From Chrysemys picta bellii (taxonomy: Eukaryota; Chordata; Testudines; Emydidae), in NCBI RefSeq assembly GCF_011386835.1, contig NC_088800.1, forward strand, positions 59,797,439 through 59,861,438: a DNA stretch of 64,000 nt, given 5' to 3'. Position 1 is the first letter of the stretch. The number at the start of each line of letters is the position of its first letter. Made by a program: the position numbers and the translations under genes. The notes beneath the pieces are model-generated. The model had not been told where the DNA came from. It ran no database searches and saw only the letters and a program-made list of their open reading frames with translations. Positions 1 through 10,056 of this stretch are shown here, one piece after another.

Positions 1-52
1 GGGCCTCGGAAAAGGGACGAGGCCTTGGGGAAGGGGTGGGGCAGGGCTGGGG
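1..52. repeat. GC-rich low-complexity edge, possibly transposon interior
   Basis: The first 50 bases are G-rich with repeated aaggggtggggcagggctgg-type text. This resembles the interior of the hAT element at about 2210-2320. It may be the tail of a similar element cut by the window edge, but no terminal repeat is visible, so this is a weak call. Confidence 0.3.
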
Positions 53-780
53 TTTTTGGTTTTGTGCAGTTAGAAAGTTGTCAACCCTAACTTCAATACA
101 TATTGTGCAAATGGAAATCCCTCATTGTGTGCATGTTTTACTTACTACCAATAAATAGGGTCATAGTCTGTGCAACTGCAGCAGGAATCAGGTCCTGTTG
201 ACCATGACACCTATTAAAATATACGTTGTGCAATACCAAAAGCTGATCTCAATTTAAATAGAAATAACTTCTTATACTCTGTCAATATGCATACTGACTG
301 ACACAGGGAAAAATAGTATATGCCATAAAAGAAAAATCAAGCAGAGAATGCCAATCTCTATTTGACAGTGTTGTGTTGAAAGCATGCAGTCTCCATCATT
401 GATTTCTATGAAGCATACTACCAATACTATAAAAAAAAATCTTGCAGCCACTTCACTTACAGAATTCTAGTCCAGTGTAGATTTTAAACATATATGACCT
501 GTAAGGATGATATATTATGTCACAACCAATCACCAAATCCTGAATAATTTGCAGCTCTCATTAGCTTTAGTGGGACATGCAGGATGGCAGCAAAACATTG
601 TAGGATTGGACTTCAAAAAGAAGTAAATTAGCAAGTTGGTTGGGCCATCTTTCCACTATGTTTGTCTCTCTTTTAGGTGTTTGTTTCAGTTTGTTAGGTC
701 TGATGACCGTGGTGGATCTGTGTTACTCATTTTTCAAGTTTATTGTGGTTCTTTCTTGAGCCTTATTTTTCCAAGGCAGC
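53..780. other. AT-rich sequence, nothing recognised
   Basis: AT-rich DNA with short A runs and no open frame that resembles a protein. No terminal repeats or tandem structure seen. Confidence 0.6.
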
Positions 781-979
781 CAAGGGAGAGGGGCGGCACC
801 TGCGGCAATTCAGGGGCGGCAGGTCCCTCACTCCCTCTAGGAATGAAGGACCTGACGCTGAACTGCCGCCGCCAATCGCAGCTTTTTTTTTTTTTCCAAT
901 TGCCGCCGCCGATCGCGATCGCGGCTTTTTTTTTTTTTTTCTTTTGCTTGGGGCGGCAGAAATGCTGGAGCCGGCCCTG
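781..979. mobile_element. GCCGCC-type hAT MITE, incomplete
   Basis: GC-rich island ending in gagccggccctg (about 968-979), the same terminus as the copies at 12614-12790 and 55944-56053. The left end is uncertain: caggggcggc at 811 is one candidate. The interior holds a duplicated unit of CCGCCG text followed by a T run (T runs at 883-895 and 926-940). No target duplication could be matched, so the copy is probably truncated or rearranged. Open frames here are low-complexity artefacts. Confidence 0.55.
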
Positions 980-1589
980 GTTTCAATGATTCTGCCATAA
1001 CATATTACAGTTGACAGGTGATCAAGGCCTTTGCAATAATGGTTTGTAAGGAGTCGAATCTGTGTTGCCTAGACATCCATTTTTTTCTTCTCACTTGTAT
1101 CATTCCTGAAAACTTCCTCTCTGCACACTTCCTTTCCTCATCCCCAATGCATTGATTGTGTACCATGCAGGCCTTGAGCACATGGCCTTCTCTTTCTCCT
1201 TGTTATTATGTAGGGTCTCTTCTCTGCCAACTGGGCTTGTAGCTTTCTCAGCATGGATGTCAATGCCATTCTTTTAATCAAATGTTGTTAGAGACATTTT
1301 TGTTGTTTTTAGTTTTGGTTTTTTTTGTTTTTTTTTTTAAGGAGAGCTGCCCCTAAGGAGCAACAAGCAGTGCTGTGACACTTAGTGTTTCCCTCCTCTT
1401 TGGTGACAACGCTGAAATTTTCCAAGAAGCCTAAGGATGTTAAGCACCCAACTCCTATTGAATTTTCATGGATTTGGGTGTTAAACCTCCTTTGGCACCT
1501 TTGAAAATCACAGACTAAATCCTCAGAGCTAGTAATATTGGAAATAAAGCATTTTCTTTTTGGTAAATAGGAAGATATTGGAAGGAATA
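980..1589. other. Unassigned AT-rich sequence
   Basis: T-rich tract around 1300-1340. No coding or structural signal recognised. Confidence 0.55.
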
Positions 1590-2374
1590 AGATTGGGTAG
1601 GGTTACCATACGTCCGGATTTTCCCGGACATGTCCGGCTTTTTGGGCCTCAAATTCCCGTCCGGGAGGAAATCCCAAAAAGCCGGACATGTCCGGGAAAA
1701 TAGGGAGGGAGGGACCGGCAGTGCGGGGCCGGGGCCCGGGCCCGGGGCCAGTGGTGCTCGGCCGGGGGCAGCGGTGCTCAGTCGGGGGCCGGCGGTGTGG
1801 AGCCGGGGATGCTCGGCCGGGAGCCGGGGCCGGGGCGGTGGTGCTCGGGCTGGGGGTGCTCGGCCGGGGCCAGCGGTGCGGGGCCGGGGGCCAGGCCAGG
1901 GCCGCTCGGCTGGGGCCGGCGGTGCGGGGCCTGTGGTGCGGGGCCCGGGGCTGGCGGTGTTCGGCCGGGGGCCGGGCTGGGGCCGGCGGTGTGGAGCCGG
2001 GGGTGCTCGGCCGGGAGCCGGGGCCAGGGCCGGTGGTGCTCGGTTGGGGGCTGGCGCCCCAGGGCCTGAGCCAAGCCAGGCGGGAGATGCCAGGGCCAGA
2101 GCCTCTGGGCCGGCCGGCCGCCAGAGGGGCCAGACTGGGCCGTGCCCCCCCCGCCCCAGCTTGCCTGCTGCTTCAGGCTTCCCGCAAATCAAATGTTCGC
2201 GGGAAGCAGGGGAGGGGCAGGAGGGGCGAAGCGTCCAGGGGAGGGGGCGGGGCTGGGGCGGGGCTGGGGCAAGGGGTGGGGAAGGGGCGGGGAAGGGGTT
2301 GAGTTGGGGCGGGGCCGGGGCCCGTGGAGTGTCCTCTTTTTGGACACTTAAAATATGGTAACCCTAAGATTTGG
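1590..2374. mobile_element. hAT-type non-autonomous element (1598-2366) with 8-bp target duplication
   Basis: The element runs from tagggttaccata (1598) to tatggtaacccta (ending 2366), a perfect 13-bp terminal inverted repeat. Flanks agattggg (1590-1597) and agatttgg (2367-2374) match at 7 of 8 bases, as expected for an 8-bp hAT duplication. Near the left end, cggacatgtccgg motifs recur as short inverted repeats. The interior is about 75-85 percent G+C and contains a long-period tandem duplication: ggccggcggtgtggagcc starts at 1788 and again at 1981, a 193-bp period. No transposase is present. The long GC-rich open frames on both strands arise from composition and are not genes. Confidence 0.85.
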
Positions 2375-4700
2375 GAAGATCTCTTTTTGAAGGGTTCAAG
2401 AGAATTGAGGAAGACTCCTGTTGAGGAGGCAAGGAAGGACATTGAACAGAATTGTTTCTTTTGGGCAATCCTTGCCTTGACTCAAATACTATGTTAGAAT
2501 TTCAGCATTATGTTGCACTGTTCAGAGAGCCTGACAGCCTGCCTCTTGGAATAAGGGAGAAGGTACTCTCATTAACTGAGAAGCTTAAACAATTTTTTTC
2601 ACAGAGAGGCATTAGTACAGCCTTTTCTATTTCATTTTATCAAAAAGGACATGGAAAAGGAATATACTAGAACAGAGCAAATTTTTTGTCCAAAACTTTT
2701 TTGGCAAAAAATGAAGATTTGGCAACACTCAAACTTTTCCCATGAATTTATTAATTTTCCTTAATTGTTTTGATACCAGCTGTCCCACCCCCATCAATCA
2801 AAAAAGAAATGAAACTTTTGAGATTTTGGAAACAAGTTTTGATTTTTTTAAAATGACTTTCATTTCAAAAATTTCCTTAAAATAAGTTTTAAAAATGGTT
2901 TATGTTGTTGAAATTAAATATGTTTGACACAAAACGAAATTGTTTTTGACTTTTTGACTCAAAACATTCCAAAATTTTTGATTTTTGGTCCAACTCTAAC
3001 TCTTTTTTTTGGGGGGGTGGGGGCTTTTTGAAATTGCTGATAAACAGAAAAATCGATTATACACCCAGCTCTAGTATTTATGTTTGCTCTTACACATGGG
3101 AAAAGCCACATTCAGGAAAGCTTCATCTGTGCTATCTGAGGTGTCTGTGCTCAAAGAAATTTACCACACGAGAGGGCAGGAGTCTTTCTGACACAGCCTT
3201 CCATAGTGTGCGGACATTAATTTACAGCAAATCTTTTCTTTCTCAGGAGTGCACATGAACTCTGCTGGTGGGAGCTGCTAAGGGAGAAGCTAGATCAGCG
3301 CACACTTTCCCCATGCCCCGTTTCCAGATAGTGCAGCACACTTTTTTATTGAAGGGGTCTCGCCAGAACCACTTGGCACTGAGGATTGTGGACAGTTAGC
3401 ACTAATGCATCCTTATTCTCAATTAGTTTCCACCATGTGACTCCTCAACCAGGTCATTTACACCAGTACAAATACTACCATTCTAATTTAGTAGCATTGT
3501 GCACCTGCTCTGCACTCTTATACATGACTACCCAATGTTCAGGGCAATGGCAAATTGAGTCCTAGTCCCTGAAGTTTCCTCACCTAAAGGCCACTAATAT
3601 TTAAAGTTGTTGAAGATTTAAGCGTGTTGTGTTAAACTATCTTTGTTTTAACAATTTTAATTAAAATATAACCTATTTTTTATGCTTCAAGGCAAAAAGT
3701 TTACAATTGCACTGTGCTGTAATAGTACTGTCATTTATACAGAGTTTGGGGTTTTAGCACTGAACATGACTAATACATGGCTAAATGGCATTGTAAATTT
3801 AATTTAATCCTCATTTCAATTTTACACATTCTATATCCCAATGGCAAATCATGTACAGTCTCTATTCTTACTGTAGAAAATGACCTTTTTGTGAAAGGTT
3901 ACTTTGAGGATGTAACTAAGTACAAAATGTTCTCAGATTTTGAAACCTTGAAGAAATTCTGGCTTCAGATCTTGAAAGGCATCCTAAATTAAATAGTTGT
4001 CAACAAAAACAATGTAAAGTCTCAAACTCGTGACATAATTAATGGATCCAGATAAACTCTGTGTACACAGCTGTTCAGTGCAATCCGTGGGGATGTGGCA
4101 GTCTGACTTACATGAACAGAAATGGTACTTGTCCCTTCTAATCATGCTGAATATTACCCCTCACACACTTCAGATTTTATGACATGTAAAAATCATGTGT
4201 AAATAATTTTCATGCTGCTGTTGCATCCTTGTTGTTGTCCTATGTATTGTCACACACCCTTGAGTCATACTGTACATTTACATGATGCTTTGGGAACAGA
4301 AAGACATTCCTGGTCCCCAAGAGCCTACAAGGGAGAGATTAGCTGTGTCACACTGCCAGAGCCTATGCGGCAGAGAGGCTGCGCTGCAGCAGTCATTCAG
4401 AACTTCTCGTGGGACAAACATTCCACAGTATTAGCTCTGCCACTTTGTCAGATGGTGCAGTATATGCACCCCTCTATTGCCAGCCAGCTTTGCTGGCCAT
4501 TGCAGACAGGATAAGTGTAGCATCACCGACATTAACCATGAGCAGGCGCGACATTCCCCAGGCACATTGTCACTGGCCTCTGTGCAGAGGCTGATAGAAA
4601 GGTAATGCTCCATACAAGCTTTCCTTCTCTTCCCCTTTTACACTGGCACAGGGCCAGAAACAACTTAGGTCTTACTTTTATTAGGGAGTTGCACACTTTG
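2375..4700. other. Unassigned AT-rich sequence with a TTTTGAAA-rich tract
   Basis: About 2660-3010 is a low-complexity tract of alternating T and A runs (aaaatttt, ttttgaaa), probably an old repeat. About 4275-4345 faintly resembles the tail of an old SINE or LINE (atgctttgggaacagaaag, then ccccaagagcctacaagg). No coding sequence recognised. Confidence 0.45.
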
Positions 4701-4739
4701 TAACTTTTGTGTACGCTGAGATTAATGAACCCAACAGGG

Positions 4740-5190
4740 GCTCCTTGCATCCCTCCATTCCTCGCCTCGCCCCCACAAGCTCCCTTGTGCCACCCTCCCA
4801 TCCCCTTCTTGGTCTGATACAACTAACTCCTAATCTCCTTCCTGCCATGGGTTCTGTGTGCCCCCTTTACCTCCCCTTCCTCCCATACCAAAGTCCCCCA
4901 TTCTTCCTGCCTCTGTGAGCACTGTTGTTCCCACTTCCTCCAATGCCATGGACTCTGTGTGCTCCCCTCCTTTTCCCTATTCCAGGATCCCCCATTCTTA
5001 CCACCCTATGCCAGGAGCTTAGTGCACACTCTTATTCCACTCTTGCTGCAAATAGCAGAGTTCCCCAAACGCCCCCAACTAGGCGTTGCTCCACATACCA
5101 AGATATCCTATTCTCTTCCCCATGACAAGAGCTGTGTGCACACCTTTTCCTTCCATGGGTCCCTCACTCCCTCTTTCCCCCACCAGTCTT
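4740..5190. repeat. Degenerate pyrimidine-rich tandem block
   Basis: C/T-rich on the plus strand. The phrase gccatgg(g/a)(t/c)tctgtgtg recurs at about 4845 and 4946. More diverged versions occur at about 5009 (gccaggagcttagtg) and 5124 (gacaagagctgtgtgc), each followed by text like ccccattctt. This looks like three to four decayed units of roughly 65-115 bp. Function unknown. Confidence 0.4.
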
Positions 5191-7159
5191 CTTTTTGTGT
5201 GGGAGATAAATTACTCGGGGTGTCAATGTGTAGAACTCAATTGGGAAAATGAGCAGAGATGATGGGTTATTGTTATGCTGGAAGGCATTAATGGTTGCTA
5301 TCAACCCATTCTCTAATCTATAGACAATTGCAGAGGTGCTTGAAGCTGTGGCTGTTCTAAGGAGCTGGCAGGGGGTTCGTATGCCCCCCTTTCAATTTTC
5401 TGACTGTCTCCCAAATCAGTAGAATTCTGGCCATTATTTCCTAGAATATTCTGAGTAGTTTTGGAATTGATCAAATGCAGTGTTCAAAAGTTTTCATGTT
5501 ACAGATAGACAGAAATGCTGTCAAGTTGAGTGTAGGGCCTTCTCAGGATCGGCCAACCAGACATAAATATGGGATATTTCAGATGGGAGAGAGAATGGTG
5601 ATTATTGAAGATTGCTGGAATAAATGGGTTTTATGGAGGGATTTGGAGGAGGGGAAGGTGCCTTGCAATCCTGTAGATGAGAACAATAAAATGTGTTACT
5701 ATCTGGCATTAGGTTTGCTTGGGTATTGTGAGAATTATTAAATAGCATAGTAATTCGGGTTAAAAACAGAATGGTAGAAAATGCTGGAAATGAAACTTAA
5801 ATAATATTCCGAAGAATAACACCATAAAGACAGGGTTATAACTATTTACTAAAATAATTCATTATAAATACAAATTTGTCTGTAGGTCACTATTATTTGC
5901 TGGATAAGAAAGGGCTGGAAGAAATTAAGAACAAAAACAAAAAACCTTATTGGTATGTTCTGTAATAGAGAGTTAGCCAGAGGTGTCAGATTTGTTTTCC
6001 TTATTGGAAAAGTTCCAGTGTTTAAAATTAGATTTCTCCTACACAAGGAAAGTGCAGTGAATCATTCCCTATGTACATCTAGCTACTTTTACCTCGCACA
6101 TATTGTTTAGAAATATGTCTAACCCCATTAACTGGAATTGGTAGTGGGCCATCATCTATCTTCCAATAAGCTGCATGAAGAATGAGCTTAGACTGTGATA
6201 ATAGGGTTTATAACCATGTCAAGTGGCTGTTTATATCTGACTAATGACTAGGGTGGAGATAGAAGTTGTATTTCTTTTTCCAAAGGAACCTGTGATAAGA
6301 TTAGTAATATCCTTCACAGTCGCTGCTTTGTCCTTCAGCCACTCTCACTGTCCCTAGCCAGTTCCAGTAATTAAGACGGGACCATTAAACATGTTCTTAT
6401 CCATACGGCTAAAGGTGGGAAAACTGCCTGATAATAGAATCAATAGAGAGGATTCTTAATAGGGAGGATTCAATGTTCCTTCTCTGCAATTCTCCAGAAC
6501 GTTTTAAACTTGGTTGAAGCTGTAATCCAGGTGCAGAATTTTACGGCAGGTTTTGAAGTAAATAAGGTACACATAATGGAACATATGGGACACTTAAATT
6601 TCAACTAAAGCACCCAAATAGTAATTGCTTGATGGTTTGTGGACAAAATTTGTGTTGTGTAGTATTCTGTATTTCAAATAATAATAGTAATTTAAGACTT
6701 CATCCCTATTCAGAAAGATTGGGACTTAAATAATTAAGAAAACTATGATTTAATCACCAGTTGGTTTCCTTTCAAAGGTTCTGGGAGGTGTGAAATCAGT
6801 TGAGTTTGACTGAGGGTAAAACTGTGTTTTTATATCCATTTTGACCAATCTTGCTTCTGTTTTCCTTATGTGGACAGACCTTTCATTGATATCAACAGAT
6901 CAATATACACTCCATAAGCAGAGGAGTATTTTGGTAATGAGATTTACCATGTGTATTGAAGACCACAGTTTAATCCTAATTTTTTATTAGAGCCAAGATG
7001 TGCTTTATCCCAATTATTTGTTTTGCTGAAGACTTTAGGTTTTTCACACTGAAATTTGAAGTCAGGGGTGTATGGCATTTGTGAATGGAAAATCTTGTCA
7101 TTCTCTTTTCCTCTTAGGATCATACAGATAATACAGGGTAATTTCTGTAATTATCACAC
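5191..7159. other. Unassigned AT-rich sequence
   Basis: No recognisable exon, repeat or structured element. Short open frames, such as one of 88 codons at 5475-5741, match no family I know. Confidence 0.5.
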
Positions 7160-7425
7160 ACTCTTGAGGCACTGCTGCCTAGCAGATGGAATACTGAAAT
7201 GGGAATTAGGACTCCTGGAATGTATTCTTGGTGATGCCCCTGCCTTGATGTATGACCTTGGGAAAGTCACCCAGTTGCTCTCTGGGCTTCCATTTCATTG
7301 ATATAAAATTTAGATACTGATACTTACTTTGCAGAGGGGGTTGTGAGGCTTAATTAATGCTTATAGCACACTTTGAGATCACTGGATTAAATCACTTTAG
7401 AAGTGCAAAGTAGTAGTCTTTCCTT
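7160..7425 (+). repeat. MIR/CORE-type SINE
   Basis: Contains gaccttgggaaagtcaccc followed by a pyrimidine-rich stretch, a degenerate taaaat text, tacttactttgcagagggg, ttgtgaggcttaattaatg and actttgagatcactgg. This is the usual order of the body and tail of amniote MIR-type SINEs. It is old and diverged, with an indistinct 5' half. Confidence 0.7.
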
Positions 7426-8086
7426 TATCTGTTTTCTTCTAACATGTATGTACGCATTGATTTGTTGTTGCAGTGGTGGCTGCTGAGAGTTAGGTTGCTA
7501 GCATTGATTGCTTATTTTGCAACAGGAAAAAAATGGAATTGAATCACTTTTATTTACTATAACACAAAGAATTACACAGTGGTTTGCAAATATTTACATA
7601 TAATATAAAATGGTAGGGAGACTAATTTTGGGGCCGTTAATCCTGGACCTTAAAGCTGCAGGATAAGAATGTTCGGAAACTAAAATTACTGTACTACTGG
7701 GTAGGCTGTGTTTCTGTTTGCAAGTATTTATTTTAAGGATTAGTTAATTCATTCTTCATTAATGATCAAAATTTATGCTGACATTATTGCTAGCAAAGAG
7801 TTCAAATGGCTTGATCTTGCAACCTGGCAAGATAGAGCTACACAAAAGAAAAATGAGCAAAATAAAGTTCTCTACTTTTTAATGTGCATCCAATTAAAAG
7901 AAATAAAAAAATTAAATGGAAGTTTTAAAATTAGGTGAGATATCAACAGTATATAGAATGAATTAGCTGAAATTTGTGCTTATGAATGGTGCCATATTGA
8001 TAATGTGCTAACAAATATTCCTCAATTGATTTATCCTTCAAAAAACATTTCTCTTAGGATATTTTATTCAGGGAAACTAGACTGGC
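7426..8086. other. Unassigned AT-rich sequence
   Basis: AT-rich with no recognised feature, up to the target duplication of the hAT element. Confidence 0.5.
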
Positions 8087-8592
8087 AATCTTGGTAGGGT
8101 GACCAGATCGCAAGAGTGAAATATCAGGACACATTAGGCAAGTGGTGGGAGAGGGGGGAAAGAGACAAGGACGACGATAGACACAGGTGCACAGCCCCGA
8201 CCAGAGCCATGAGAGGGGGCACACAGCCCTAGGAAGCTGCAAGAGGGGTTGTACGGCCCCTGCTGCAGCCCGCACCACAAGCCACAAGCCAAGGACTCAT
8301 GGCCCCAGCTCCAGCGAAGGGTCCTGGTTCTAGCTCTGGCTCCAGCGGCAGTCACAGAGGGGAGGCGCCCAGTTCTGCCTTCAGCCCCAGCTTCAGCCAC
8401 TGACAGCTGAAGCAAACTACGTCACAGAGGTCTGGAATCAGTGAGCCTAAATTATAGGCTTAGTGGTAATACATATTTAAACATACAGATTTATTTGTAC
8501 ACTAAACAAACAACAGGGGTAAAGGGCTGGGTTTTTTATTCAGTCAATAAATCAACTTCCCAATTTGCATACCTCTCAGATATGCCAGAAGT

Positions 8593-10056
8593 CTAGTACT
8601 TCTTGGATGACTTTGCCATAGTCATGACTTGCTTCTGGGCAATCACAAAGCTGTAGAAGTCCTTGCAAATCATCCGGAAATTCATTTTGACAAAGATTTC
8701 ACTCTGCACCAAGTCTATGCTGCTTCGATTCCGGACATCAGTCCATGCACCTTTCATGATTGAAAATACACGCTCTGAGTATGCATTGCTTACGGTATAC
8801 TGAGCACGTATGACACCAGCTTTGCCATGTTCAGGAATTCAGTGCTACTGTCCTTGTTTCTCAGCACTTGAGACCAGAGTTCCCCAACTGAATAGTTTCC
8901 AGGCTCCAACTTGAAGTTGATGTCTTTGATGATACAGTATTCATCATAGAGCTGATCAAGATCCACTGTTTTCTGAAAGTTTACAGCTGTCACGGCCGCA
9001 GACAGATCCTTGTATTCGAATACCCTATTAACTTTCAGAGTAGCAGCCGTGTTAGTCTGTATCCGCAAAAAGAACAAGAGTACTTGTGGCACCTTAGAGA
9101 CTAACAAATTTATTAGAGCATAAGCTTTCGTGGACTACAGCCCACTTCTTCGGATGCATATAGAATGGAACATATATTGAGGAGATATATATACACACAT
9201 ACAGAGAGCATAAACAGGTGGGAGTTGTCTTACCAACTCTGAGAGGCCAATTAAGTTGGTAAGACAACTCCCACCTGTTTATGCTCTCTGTATGTGTGTG
9301 TATATATATCTCCTCAATATATGTTCCATTCTATATGCATCTGAAGAAGTGGGCTGTAGTCCACGAAAGCTTATGCTCTAATAAATTTGTTAGTCTCTAA
9401 GGTGCCACAAGTACTCCTGTTCCTATTAACTTTGATGTTCAAGCACTGGGTATTGAACAAGTAGCCAGTTGTTGAAAAATCAAACCATTTCTCCAAATAT
9501 AGGATCGACACATCGTAAAATTTCATGAAGTCTTTTGGACTCTGTTTGGAAAATGAGAGTATGACAGCACATTTTTGGTCAATGCCTCCGCTTTAGTCTA
9601 GCCACAGATGACGTGCTTCGCAATCGTTGAATCTGGATACAAGGTAGGCGCCAGTTTAAGTTCACGGTTACATGTGCGATAGGAGTGTTGATGGACTACT
9701 GTGTGGTAAACTTGAGTTAGCTCGATAGCGATAACCTTGTTATTGAAGGATTCATTTGGCTTGCTGAAAAAATGTGAGACCAGGGTATTGCTCTTGTGAG
9801 TCTGGGTGTTTTGTCCATGTTTTTTTGATTCAGCATGATGTTTAACATCAGACTCACCGCCATGACAAATGCTAAATTCCTTCCTGCAGGCTTTTGAATC
9901 ATACTCAGAGGATTTCTGAATCCAGGTGTAAGTGGCTTCCCATTCTGTCCTGTATCTGCACTGTCTTTTTTGTTTTTTGGTAGTTGTCTCCTCCCTTGCC
10001 ATTGCCATTTCAGGTGGGGTTTTCGGCTGAAGACCGTTAGCTAAATAGCTAGCCAC
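8593..10056 (-). pseudogene. hAT transposase, broken
   Basis: Reads leftwards from 10056. The first 152 codons have a K/R-rich start, then a BED/TTF-like zinc finger region ([15 protein letters not shown], then [12 protein letters not shown] and HHAESKKH). One expected finger cysteine appears as serine (DSKAC). The frame breaks near 9598. Most of the catalytic core is missing. Coding-like sequence resumes at about 9580 ([20 protein letters not shown]), is interrupted by the retroposon at 9036-9421, and continues to a frameshift near 8815. Beyond it, [11 protein letters not shown] and EIFVKMNF match the C-terminal dimerisation region of hAT transposases, ending at the stop codon at 8593-8595. 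At least one deletion, one insertion and one frameshift make it non-functional. Confidence 0.8.
9024..9433. mobile_element. Retroposon inserted as an inverted duplication (9036-9421)
   Basis: Flanked by cctattaacttt (9024-9035 and 9422-9433), a perfect 12-bp duplication within the hAT transposase frame. The left half is the reverse complement of the tail also seen at 60300-60524 (terminal text ctactctg appears as cagagtag). The right half, from 9255, is a forward copy of the same tail, lacking the last roughly 40 bases. Arms of about 165 bp face each other across a 17-nt centre. The unit is a widespread turtle repeat with staggered target duplications, so LINE or Penelope-like. Its exact class is not settled from sequence alone. 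Confidence 0.8.

Noticed and set aside
1515..2361. Overlapping open frames of up to 243 codons on both strands, rich in P, G, A and R
   Set aside because: They lie wholly inside the GC-rich hAT element. Several frames stay open together because of base composition, and no domain is visible.
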